From: Tethya wilhelma
Taxonomy: Eukaryota > Porifera > Demospongiae > Tethyida > Tethyidae
DNA: 64,000 bases
Assembly (NCBI GenBank): GCA_964030475.1
Contig: CAXIPT010000001.1
Span: 22,474,776-22,538,775, forward strand
Reading direction: 5' to 3'
Under the pieces are notes generated by a model that did no database searches, was not told the DNA's origin, and was given only the letters and a program-made list of their open reading frames with translations. Numbering within the stretch: the stretch's first letter is position 1; each line of letters opens with the position of its first letter. This document shows positions 35,098-44,498 of the stretch, piece after piece. The translations under genes were made by a program, and so were the position numbers.

Positions 35098-36334
35098 NCC
35101 TTGGAAGTACTGTCAAGTTACATTGTACCGTAGATCGGGAAATTTTCACCGTTAAAAAATTTTCGCCACGTGCACGAGTGGCGAAAATTAAACGCGCGAA
35201 AATTTAAAATGTATGGTGATCTTTACCGAATCGGTCAAAGTGGCGAAAATTAAACACGCGAAAATTAAACAAGCGAAAATTTATAGCGGCGAAAATTTCC
35301 CAATCTACGGTATATATGTTTTTATTTAATTTTCTTGCAAATGTATCTATTGTAATAAGAATATACAATACATATTTCGTTTATACAGGTTGAAGGATCT
35401 TGCTCTCATCTTGCAAAGAGGCTGAAAACTATAGAGGAACCTACGTACATGACAACAGAAAAAAGGGAAATCATTAAAGCTTGCAAGCCTGTGACCAATA
35501 AAGAAGTGGATGCAGAACCTCTTAAGGAAGCAGTGAGACTGATTCTTCTCACTTGTAACGAGGATGAAAAGTGGGCTGTTTACGAAAGACTGAAGCCACC
35601 AACCATTAGTGGTGAAGGTGAAACCCTTCAAAGAGCTCTCCTTCTACCTGAGAATAACACTGTGATTGGAAGGTTTGGTGGATACACAGTTGCAGTTTTG
35701 ACAACAGAACAAGGCAAGAAATCAGAACGTGAGCTCAAACTGGCTTTGGATTTTTTTTCCTAATGCAGTAGCCATTATTGCTGTTGGAGTCGGGTATGGA
35801 AAGGACCGAGACTCTATCAAGTTTGCTGATGTAATGGTTTCAGATCACATTGAAGATGCTTCCCAAGTCTCTGTGTTGCAGAATGATGCCAGTGAGCAAA
35901 TACGAGTTGAACAGAGAGGCCCACGTACTGCAATAATAAACGAACTCCTCAGATACTTTAGAAAGACTGAGGAGTGGGAAATTGAAAATGACTTTAAGGT
36001 ATCGAGAGAAGGACGAACTGCTATTGCTAAAGTAGGTACTATTGTGAGCAGTGAAGTATTAATGAGATCAGAAACTTTGAAAAATCAATGCATGGATCTT
36101 GCAGCTGAAACCATTGGAGGTGAAATGGAAGGTTGTGTACTGCTGAACATGGTTGAATGGATGGACCATGAGACTCAACACCGACCTCTTAGTGTGATCG
36201 TGATCAAAGGAGTTGCCGACTATGGAGACAACCAAAAGGACAAGGAATGGCAGTTCACTGCAGCCAAAGCAGCTGCTGATTTTGTTCATTACTGCCTTGA
36301 AGAGACTGGAGGAGGGGCAAAGTTTGTGCCATGA
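32417..36334 (+). CDS. ROC-COR GTPase spliced to a nucleoside-phosphorylase-like effector domain (gene 3; one frameshift)
   Basis: Exon 32417-34810 is a close paralogue of the gene 1 GTPase. It has an acidic linker, P-loop GPARSGKSS (32578), DTGGQ (33142), GTHKDKL (33424), a COR region, and a donor CATGAT/GTAAGT at the same place as gene 1's donor. The next exon (35389-36334, acceptor TTATACAG, phase 0) instead encodes a PNP_UDP-type domain: GRFGGYTVAVLTTEQG, IIAVGVGYG, GGEMEG (ribose-binding Glu) and KGVADYGD (catalytic Asp position in nucleosidases). The frame breaks at a run of eight T (35751-35758); seven would keep it open. Its start is unclear: it could be fed by the NACHT exon, by the ANK-Death paralogue (phase 0) or by its own leader. 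By analogy with bacterial and fungal defence proteins, the effector may hydrolyse a purine nucleotide. That is inference. Confidence 0.8.
34819..34926. mobile_element. MITE family A, copy 3 (short)
   Basis: It begins TACTGTAGATCAGGAGATTT and ends TTTCCCAATCTACAGTA. It lies only about eight bases after the splice donor of the ROC-COR exon, so insertion occurred at the very start of the intron. Confidence 0.75.
35017..35098. repeat. Poly-T tract ending in an assembly N
   Basis: A run of about 81 T ends in N at 35098 and lies in the intron between the ROC-COR and phosphorylase exons. It is probably an assembly or poly-A-type retroposition artefact. Poly-Phe frames across it are meaningless. Confidence 0.9.
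35126..35312. mobile_element. MITE family A, copy 4 (best preserved)
   Basis: It has complete ends, TACCGTAGATCGGGAAATTT on the left and AAATTTCCCAATCTACGGTA on the right, and is 187 bp long. Internal GCGAAAATTAAAC blocks repeat several times. Confidence 0.85.
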
Positions 36335-36978
36335 GAATATACAAAGCATAATGCAATACACGTACATTTTCACATATTATTACATAATCACATCTTCAAG
36401 AAGTAACAAAAGGAATTGCATATTACTCGTCAATATATGTAGCTAATTATTGAAATTGAAATCAAGTGTACAATAGCTTCACTATAATGCTTCAAGGTCA
36501 CTGAGTTTCTGTTGTCGAAATTCACCCAGCAATAAAAATTGTTCAAGAAAAGCCATCGTTCGTGCAGTCTTAAGAAGTCATTTTTAACTACAAATCTCTA
36601 ATCATGGACATGTATAATATCTACGTTCTGACCTTTCAGGAAATTTGGCTGTTCAGTAAGACACTCCAGGAAAAGCTTACCAATTTAAAGATCACATCAA
36701 GATTTGGCGGCCACCAAAGTTCCACCCAGCAGAGCTATATGTTTGTTATAGTCATGATCATCCTGACATATATATATACAGAGACGAGGTTAGAGGCTGA
36801 AATTTTGGCTACTCAAACTTCCTAGCTGTTCGTATACTGTTATATATTTGTTTTGCTGTCATTCTTTAGGTAAAGATGATGTACCAGGTCAGACAATAAG
36901 CCATTAACAAGAAATGGGTAAGTAATTATAGCCTTTCCCTTTATACAGAACAATCATGATTGAATTGCAATATTTGTA
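36335..36978. other. Downstream flank of gene 3
   Basis: Nothing recognisable is seen apart from possible 3' UTR sequence (AATAAA at about 36531). Short open frames here have no domain. Confidence 0.4.
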
Positions 36979-37188
36979 TACCGTATAGCTCCAAATTTTC
37001 GTGGTTCAAAAAGTTCGTGAAAAGTCTGTCTTTGCCGTTTTGAGCTAATTTTCGTGAATCACGATCTCTGAAATTATATTGCCGATATACAGTTTTCTAA
37101 ATTTTCGTGGAAAAAATTTTCGTGATATACGGTCAAATCACGAAATTCACAAAAATATTGTACCACGAAAATTTGGAGCTATACGGTA
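36979..37188. mobile_element. MITE family B, 210 bp
   Basis: The terminal inverted repeats are TACCGTATAGCTCCAAATTT and its complement, with further inverted AAATTTTCGTGG blocks inside. TA borders suggest a Tc1/mariner-type target site. Confidence 0.85.
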
Positions 37189-37443
37189 GTCCTAACTCAT
37201 TGACATGCAGGTTTTGGTATAAGGCTAGCTGACATAAAGGTTGCTGCATGAGTCACAAATTCCAACTAGATCACAATCATACATTATTCTTACTGTGGCC
37301 ATTAAATTATGATTCCATGTAATGTGGCTAACCATGGATCTGCAATGGACAGCAATCAACTTATGAGTGAAAGAGAAAATTTATGTCTATATAGTAGAAG
37401 TCGATCCTGTACTATTATCCTAAATTCCCCCTTGCACACACAG

Positions 37444-37502
37444 TTGGAGCATATATAGATGTGTGACAAGAGATTTGAATGAGAAGACACCAAAGACTCA
37501 AG
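37444..37502 (+). pseudogene. Relict of gene-1 exon 4 downstream of the phosphorylase exon
   Basis: This segment and its flanks (about 37425-37620) match the exon at 21759-21813 and its following intron closely, including acceptor ACACAG and donor CTCAAG/GTTAGC. An inserted TATA disrupts the frame (a stop soon after GGAGCATATATAG). No Death-domain exon follows in recognisable form. It shows that gene 3's locus derives from a gene-1-like gene whose original C-terminal exons decayed. Confidence 0.8.
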
Positions 37503-37638
37503 GTTAGCTACTGACACACACACACACACACACACTCTCACCATTGCTGATGTGTAGACTGACTCTCATAGTTGTGGCTCACACACATACCCATCTCTAG
37601 TGTATGTTTACTAGTGTGGTATGTGTTGTGGTTGTGAC

Positions 37639-37709
37639 ATAGCCTCGTGAACCAGTCCCTCCCCGCTATGCTTATTGCATAGTGGGGAGGGACTAGTTCA
37701 CGAGGCTAT
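37639..37709. repeat. Near-perfect 71-bp hairpin
   Basis: ATAGCCTCGTGAACCAGTCC, then CTCCCCGCTATGC, is followed by a 5-bp loop and the complementary arm with one mismatch. It is a fold-back element or a non-coding hairpin and is not within any exon. Confidence 0.85.
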
Positions 37710-38660
37710 TACTTTCTTACCTCCTACTATATGATCAGTATAATTATAGCAAAAAATCTGATAATCTGTTAATTTTGTCATATGAATAGATTTGCATGGA
37801 AAATGCCCATAAACTGTGTGCTAGAGAAGGGGCATGTCACAGCAGTATATAGCATATTATAGCATTCCAGAGAATTGGCAGGATATGCAACATATACTGA
37901 TTATGACATCTCAACCTACATAACAAACTCCTGTAAGAACGAGCAAAGTTGGAAGTGATGCACATTTAGAACAAAATTGATGTTGTTATTAGTTTCTGTA
38001 TCCAGTTTGAAGCTATTGTTCATTATTATTAGTAGATTTTTGCCTTATCACACTCTATATGAAGACCAATGTGGTATGGTGGTCACTTACCACTCATGAA
38101 ATAGATACAGACAATTGACTAGAAAATTAATTTCTGAATTTGTTAAAGGGAGTGGCTGCAAGGTTCTTCAATTTTCACTCCTATTACGAAAAGCAGTCAT
38201 GAGCATTGAAATCTATTGTCAGTTACCATTAATCAGTGATCGAAAAACAGCATTCAAGCTCTTGGATTTTGCTTGCTTGACCCCTGCATCACATCTTGAT
38301 TCCAACCCAGTTGTGAGTACAATAGGCATTGTTGTGCCAATCCCTTATATCTATTCAAGGTCCTGTGTAACTTTGTTGGATTTTCTCCACTACTGTCCAT
38401 AAAAATAATTAATATGTTAGTATGATACTTTGCGTATAAATGCATGCAGGACTCATTGTTCATAAACTTTTCGTGGTATGATAATTCCATTTAAGGTAGT
38501 TATTAAGTTTCTGTGTAAGATAATAAGCATTAGACTTCTATAGTTTGTTGTTAGTACTTTTTATTTTTTTGCTGCTGCTCTAGGCAATGTCAGTGTGTGC
38601 ATTCACTGTAATATATCTTTCCTTTATTTAATTTTACTACAAATGATAAATAATTACCGT
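37710..38660. other. Non-coding spacer
   Basis: An open frame at 38115-38402 has no recognisable domain. Nothing else is seen between the hairpin and the next element. Confidence 0.4.
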
Positions 38661-38869
38661 AGATCTTCTAAAAATTCAAGCAAAAAAATCAAATACGTTT
38701 GAGCTTTCCCAGATTTTTAGAGCTATTTCGTCTGCATGCGCCGCACACATGCTCAATTGCATATAATTGTTATATATGTGTGATGATTTTTGCCAAAAAT
38801 TACGGGCAAATTTGAAAAATTTGGTAGAAGGTGCTGAATAATAAGAGGTGCCGAATTTTTAGAAGATCT
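38661..38869. mobile_element. MITE family C, 209 bp
   Basis: The terminal inverted repeats are AGATCTTCTAAAAATTC and its complement (17 bp). The interior is non-coding. Confidence 0.7.
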
Positions 38870-39086
38870 AATTGGGCAACTATGTATAATGATCGTAAAA
38901 CAAGAATAAAAATAGTTCACTCAAGAATGACTAAAATTAATAGTTTTTAAACAATACAGTAATTATAAATATGTGGTTAAATGTAGTGATTTGTGGAAGT
39001 GTCATGTATAGCAACAGCTTAATAGTATTCTCATGCTGCCATTATGTTTATATGTATGTGCCTCTAATTTTTGTTCCTAATTCACT

Positions 39087-42000
39087 TCAACAATTTAATT
39101 TCATCATCATAATCTTAAGTCCTTGTTGATCTTGTGGTAGTAGAGGAGAGCTCTCACCATCATCATCCTCTGACTGGTAGTCTTCTTCCTGAATAGCAAG
39201 GAGGTGGGCAGTTCTAGAACATTCACCTCCAGGTATCAAGACAGATATTTCGATAGAGATAGCCTCATTTTCCTGTGATGGGGAGATGTGAGATAGAGGA
39301 GTCATTGCTACAGCTTTCTTGTAAGCGAAATGATGAGCTTTTTCCTGATAGAGTTCATTCTGTGGATTCTGTGAGCATTCATTAAGATCGTCTAGAACTG
39401 GTATGCCCTGATCAAGCTTGTGTTGTGAAGTGAGCATTGGTGATTCCAGGTCAATGAGGGTACTCCTAGCAGTGGTCACATGTTCAGTATGGTTGCTAGT
39501 GTAAGTGCATTGATCTGCAGTTGATGTCAGTTCAGCCCCACCTCCTTCATTTTCATTTTCAGTGGTTTCTTCATCTAAGCTTATTGTAGAAATAGTATCC
39601 AAGGGTTCAGGGAGAGCATTGACTTCGGTCTCACTGACTTGTAAGAATTCCTCATCTGATTCACTCACTGTGTTGTCCATGGGTTGACTATTTGCTACTA
39701 GTGGCTTACAAAAAGTAGAAGTTATCTTTTGGAATAGGTTGTTGATGATGAAGAGGTTCACATGATGTACAAGGATAACTATAAAGGTAACAAATGCAAT
39801 GCCAATTGAAATGTAAGCAACCACAGTCTGGTTCCCCTTGACTTCGTTGACAAGGAAGGTGGCAATGGTCAGAGTAATGAGGTTTAAGAGAGATATGCAA
39901 TCCAGTAGAGTGTTTTGCCTCTTTTTGTATATTTTGCTTTTTTTCCATTCAGTGATAATTATCTGAAAAATAAGCATGCTTGTAACCACAATACCTATAC
40001 TGAGGAGGTTGATAGAAGGATCTCCAAGAACATTCACAGCTGATATAAGATACAGGAGAACACGCACTAGGAATAGCAGTCCAATCCAATAACGATGGTC
40101 TTTGTTGAAGGGATTGTGATAAGCATCAATGAAGGCAATGACTTTACCATTTCCAAAGATCCATCTCAAGGGTCCTCTGTTAGGACAATAGACAAGCCAC
40201 TGCCAAGCAAAGAGGATGAAAGTGAATAGTGTACCGAATATGAGAATGAGAAGGGCTGTGATGAAGAGGGGGATATGCTTTCCACTGAGATATGGGATGT
40301 TGGCGTCAACTAACCAGACAACTTCGGATGTATGCAAACCATCAAAGTATTTGATATTTAGTGTTGTAAATTGCAATGCAGCAATGATTGTACGAAGGAG
40401 CTTTGTATAGGAGAGTAGAATAAGAGTAGCCAGTGTTGCTATTGGGTTCTTTCCAACAAAGAGCATAGAAAACCTTGTTGAATGGTCACTAATGACGATA
40501 ATTGCAACAACCAGGGAAATGACATAGAGAGGAAATGCTAGTTGTAGCCAGGTTTTTACATAGGCATCCATTCCATCATAGAAGCAGGTCTCAAATCCAA
40601 AGTCTAGATTAAGCCATGCTATGAATACAGATAATATCCTTGTTCCATCGTGTGGAAAGAAAATAGCACGATTTGCGGCAAATATGTTAGCATAGAAAAT
40701 GAGAGCATTGAAAGTTCCTTCAGCTACAACAAAGTTTACCTTTAGAATAAAAGCAACTAGGACTATTCCAGCTAGAGCAAAGACAATAATCAATGCAAAC
40801 CAGTTGTTAGAACACGGCCTGCAATGTGAACTACCAAAAATTAGGCTTAAACTGTCTGCACAAGATCCACAGAGTCTTCCTATGCGATTGAAAGAACACA
40901 GTTCATTTGAGCCATTTTCAATGTTTAAGTCGATGTAGATATTTTCAGTTGGTGATTTACAGTAGTCAAAAGGACAGTATTTGTGTAGTGTATAACCATT
41001 GTGATCTGTAGTGTTTACATAGTCAAACCATACATTGTCTTTTCTCTGGACTACTTCTGTGTTGATATCACAATTGGTTATGTAATTAGGATAGATAACA
41101 GGGTCACATTCACAATGTGAATTGTTTAAGTCTGTAAATCCAATTGGACACGGTGTGATGTTCACTGTGAGATTTGCTATGGATATTCCTTCATCTTTGC
41201 ATGGACCATCGACATAGAGATAGAGCTCCTCAGTGTTGTGTGGAGTGAGGATGCTATAAGTTAACTCTGTACAACTACCATCTCCATTAGTTGACTGAAT
41301 AGATTGTCCCTCACCAAGTGTTGCTTCTAGTGTTGATAAATATGCATGTATTTTAGGCACACCAGTGGTACTGATTGCTATAGAGGTGTTGATATGGTCA
41401 ACTGCAACAAGTGACACGGTAAACCTCTCTCCCTTTCTGACATACTTTGGCTGAGGATGGTAACTACAGTCTGATTGGTTGTCTTTGCAGAAACAAACAC
41501 GAACTGGATCAGATGATATTACTTTGGTTGAGTTGAAATCTTGTACCTCAAGATCAGTAATGCTGACAATGTAAGAGACGCTGCTAAGCAAATTGTTTTG
41601 GGATGATATAGAAATAGGGAACACTCTACACCTGTCCAATAAACCACCATATAGAGCATCTCCAGCTATTTTTGCAGAATTCTTAGTTATATTCGTGTTC
41701 CAATAATTAATATCAGGGCTGTGTTCTTCTATAAAGATATTGAAAATATTATATGGCATTAGGCCTTGAAGAAAGCATTTATTGTCAGTTGTGATCCTAT
41801 TGCTAATAGGTGATGCCAAACATGTAGCGGAGGTTGTGTCATCAGCAACATACACTGCTCCTCCAAAATTGGCAATGTTGTTCTTCAGTTGTAATGACAT
41901 CCATGCTGATGAGTTGGAAATGCAAATATCATATACAGTGTAACTGAGACACTCTACTTTGGTTTTTTGCAAGTATACTTTAGCACTTCCTTCCAAACAC

Positions 42001-44498
42001 ATTCCACCGCCTCTCTCAGCATGATTCCCTAGAATGTTAGTTTTTGATCCATCAGTGAGCCTTATTATTGAACTGATAGCATGAATTCCTCCACCTCTAA
42101 ACGCGGCATTATTTCTACTTACTGTGAGCTGATTCTTGAAGTTGAGTTCACTCTGGTAGGCATAGATTCCTCCACCAGACGATGATGCGGTGTTTTCGGA
42201 TATAGTCATTTTTCCATAAATGTAAACATTAGATTCTGTAGCTGCAATGGCCCCACCTTGTACAGCTCTGTTGTACATGAAGTTGGCTCTACCCTTGAAG
42301 ACTAGTTCACTTTGAAAAACACTTAGTGCTCCTCCTTCTTCGGATGTGTTGGAGTTCTCAATGTTAGTGTACCCAGCGAATGTCACATTGCAAGAGTAAA
42401 ACAACAGTGATCCGTAATTTCTTGAAACTGTGGTGTTGCCAGAAAAGTCTAGTGTGCTTTGTATGGCATATAATGGACCTTGGCTACCTACATTATTTTG
42501 CATAACAAGAAAACCATTGCTATTAAAAGAAGTAAAAATTAAGTAAAAACCTGATCCTTTTTCAGCATCATTGTTAGTTAAAGTGCAATTAACTATTGAG
42601 AGCGGTGAATGTTCAGGATTAACAGCATAGACTACTCCACCTTTTCCTTTATTGCCAGTCACGCTATTGTTGCTGAGTATACTATTAATTATGATGATAT
42701 TGGAACTTTTATCAGCCAGCATTGCTCCACCAGCTCCATTCACTACCTTAACAGTGTTACTGTTGAAAGTACTGTTAACTACAGTGATATTAGGACTTGA
42801 ATTAGCAAACACTGCTCCACCAGCTCCACTCTGATCTCCAGTCACAGTGTTGTTGTTGAGTACAGTATTAACTATAGCGATGTTAGGACTTGAGTAAGTA
42901 TTCACAGCTCCACCAGCTCCCACCTGATCTCCAATCACAGTGTTGTTGTTGAGTATACTCTGAAGTATTGTTATGTTAGAACTTGAGTAAGCATACACTG
43001 CTCCACCAAATCCATCCTGTTTCCCAGTCACAGTGTTGTTGTTGAGTATACTAGTCACTAAAGTGACATAAGGACATGAAAAAACACATATTCCTCCGCC
43101 AGCTACTTCTTGATCTCCAGTCACAGTGTTGCTGTTGAAAGTACTATTAACTATAGTGATGTTAGGACTTGATTTACTATACACAGCTCCACCAAATCCT
43201 ATCAGACCTCTAGTTATAGTGTTGTTGTTGAGAATACTATTTACTATAGTGATGTTGGAACTAAAGTAAACATTCACTGCTCCACCCCATCCGTTCTGAT
43301 TTCCAGTCACAGTGTTGCTTTTTAGTATACTATTGACTATAGTGATATTAGGACTTGTGTTAGCATATACTGCTCCACCTGCTCCATTCTGATCTCCAGT
43401 TACAATGTTGTTGTTGAGTGTACTTTTAACTATAGTAATGTCAGGACTTGAGTAAGCATGCACTGCTCCACCAGCTCCAACCTGACCTCCTGTCACAGTG
43501 TTGTTGTTGAGTGTGCTGTTAACTATAGTGATGTTAGGACTTGAATCAGCATTCAGTGCTCCACCCCATCCACTCTTAACTCCAGTCACGGTGTTGCTTT
43601 TAAGTATACTATTGACTATAAAGATATTAGAACTTAAGTTAGCATACATTGCTCCACCAGCTCCATCCTGATCACCAGCCACAGTATTGTTGTTGAGTAT
43701 ACTGTTAACTATAGTGATATTAGAAGTTAAGTAAGTATACACTGCTCCACCAACTCCATTTTTATCTCCAGTCACACTGTTGTTGTCGAGTACACTATTG
43801 ACTATAGCGATGTTAGGACTTGATTCAACATATACTGCACCACCAAATCCTTTATCTCCACCTTGGACTTTATTGTTTTTAAAGATGCATTGTGTAATAC
43901 TAATAGCAAATGTTTCAATAACTATGATCGCTCCACCCACTGTACAAAAAACTGTTGGATTACCGGCATATTGGCATAAAACCTTCTTTCCAGCTTTCTT
44001 TCCAGTATTGGAGACGAAAGAGCTCCTTGTGATATTAGTATTGTGTAAATTATATAGGTATAATCCAGTTCCATTACTTCCCTGACCATCAAAAATACTA
44101 TGTTCCACTGTTAAATTTTGGACCCAAATGACTTCATTATCCACACACCGAAAGACTGCTAATCCTTTCATGTTAACAATACTAATTGACTCAAATCTGA
44201 ACCTAGTAGACTCATGGCATGTGATTGATGTTTCAGAGTGGGAAGCTGAATTTGATTCAAAGGATAGAACTGTTTTATTTTGAATTAAAAGCTCGGATTC
44301 AAGGCTGTGGTTCCCAGGTAGAAGGATAAGAGTGGTGTTGGAGGCAAAGTAGTTGCTGGATTTGTTAGCATACTGGGAGAGAGTGAAGCAAGGCACACCT
44401 TCTTCAGGACATGGGATGTTTGATGATGGTGTGACATAGTAGGTGTCAGCAGACGTGAGCACCAATAAGGGCAATAGGAAGAATGGTATAGTGGTCAT
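39087..44498 (-). CDS. Giant beta-helix repeat, multi-pass membrane protein (Pmp-like)
   Basis: This is a single 1,803-residue open frame. It has an N-terminal signal peptide (IPFFLLPLLVLTSA) and then a parallel beta-helix region. Residues about 216-620 contain some thirteen 31-residue repeats of the form GGAVYxxSSPNITIVNSxL then NNNTVTGDQxG. More degenerate GG-A/I repeats resembling chlamydial Pmp repeats follow. A Cys-rich segment (CSFNRIGRLCGSCADSLS) precedes 8-9 hydrophobic membrane segments (about 1,236-1,584) and an acidic cytosolic tail of about 200 residues rich in Ser/Glu. The layout suggests a surface receptor or adhesin with an extracellular beta-helix stalk; this is inferred from topology. 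N-glycosylation sequons (NxT/S) are very frequent. Similar proteins are multicopy in sponges and other early animals as far as I know. There are no introns, unlike most of its neighbours. Confidence 0.9.
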   Translation of the reverse strand: MTTIPFFLLPLLVLTSADTYYVTPSSNIPCPEEGVPCFTLSQYANKSSNYFASNTTLILLPGNHSLESELLIQNKTVLSFESNSASHSETSITCHESTRFRFESISIVNMKGLAVFRCVDNEVIWVQNLTVEHSIFDGQGSNGTGLYLYNLHNTNITRSSFVSNTGKKAGKKVLCQYAGNPTVFCTVGGAIIVIETFAISITQCIFKNNKVQGGDKGFGGAVYVESSPNIAIVNSVLDNNSVTGDKNGVGGAVYTYLTSNITIVNSILNNNTVAGDQDGAGGAMYANLSSNIFIVNSILKSNTVTGVKSGWGGALNADSSPNITIVNSTLNNNTVTGGQVGAGGAVHAYSSPDITIVKSTLNNNIVTGDQNGAGGAVYANTSPNITIVNSILKSNTVTGNQNGWGGAVNVYFSSNITIVNSILNNNTITRGLIGFGGAVYSKSSPNITIVNSTFNSNTVTGDQEVAGGGICVFSCPYVTLVTSILNNNTVTGKQDGFGGAVYAYSSSNITILQSILNNNTVIGDQVGAGGAVNTYSSPNIAIVNTVLNNNTVTGDQSGAGGAVFANSSPNITVVNSTFNSNTVKVVNGAGGAMLADKSSNIIIINSILSNNSVTGNKGKGGVVYAVNPEHSPLSIVNCTLTNNDAEKGSGFYLIFTSFNSNGFLVMQNNVGSQGPLYAIQSTLDFSGNTTVSRNYGSLLFYSCNVTFAGYTNIENSNTSEEGGALSVFQSELVFKGRANFMYNRAVQGGAIAATESNVYIYGKMTISENTASSSGGGIYAYQSELNFKNQLTVSRNNAAFRGGGIHAISSIIRLTDGSKTNILGNHAERGGGMCLEGSAKVYLQKTKVECLSYTVYDICISNSSAWMSLQLKNNIANFGGAVYVADDTTSATCLASPISNRITTDNKCFLQGLMPYNIFNIFIEEHSPDINYWNTNITKNSAKIAGDALYGGLLDRCRVFPISISSQNNLLSSVSYIVSITDLEVQDFNSTKVISSDPVRVCFCKDNQSDCSYHPQPKYVRKGERFTVSLVAVDHINTSIAISTTGVPKIHAYLSTLEATLGEGQSIQSTNGDGSCTELTYSILTPHNTEELYLYVDGPCKDEGISIANLTVNITPCPIGFTDLNNSHCECDPVIYPNYITNCDINTEVVQRKDNVWFDYVNTTDHNGYTLHKYCPFDYCKSPTENIYIDLNIENGSNELCSFNRIGRLCGSCADSLSLIFGSSHCRPCSNNWFALIIVFALAGIVLVAFILKVNFVVAEGTFNALIFYANIFAANRAIFFPHDGTRILSVFIAWLNLDFGFETCFYDGMDAYVKTWLQLAFPLYVISLVVAIIVISDHSTRFSMLFVGKNPIATLATLILLSYTKLLRTIIAALQFTTLNIKYFDGLHTSEVVWLVDANIPYLSGKHIPLFITALLILIFGTLFTFILFAWQWLVYCPNRGPLRWIFGNGKVIAFIDAYHNPFNKDHRYWIGLLFLVRVLLYLISAVNVLGDPSINLLSIGIVVTSMLIFQIIITEWKKSKIYKKRQNTLLDCISLLNLITLTIATFLVNEVKGNQTVVAYISIGIAFVTFIVILVHHVNLFIINNLFQKITSTFCKPLVANSQPMDNTVSESDEEFLQVSETEVNALPEPLDTISTISLDEETTENENEGGGAELTSTADQCTYTSNHTEHVTTARSTLIDLESPMLTSQHKLDQGIPVLDDLNECSQNPQNELYQEKAHHFAYKKAVAMTPLSHISPSQENEAISIEISVLIPGGECSRTAHLLAIQEEDYQSEDDDGESSPLLPQDQQGLKIMMMKLNC
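42630..43850. repeat. 93-bp coding tandem repeat array
   Basis: The beta-helix repeats are also similar at DNA level: blocks such as GTGTTGTTGTTGAGTATACT and CCAGCTCCA recur every 93 bp about thirteen times. This points to recent expansion or gene conversion among repeats. Confidence 0.85.

Noticed and set aside
34939..35207. Poly-phenylalanine reading frames
   Set aside because: They are only the translation of an approximately 81-bp T run next to an assembly N.
39087..44498. Bacterial contamination or a chlamydial Pmp gene
   Set aside because: The protein has animal-type multi-pass segments and a long cytosolic tail, matches the AT-rich context, lacks an autotransporter barrel and lies between intron-containing animal genes.
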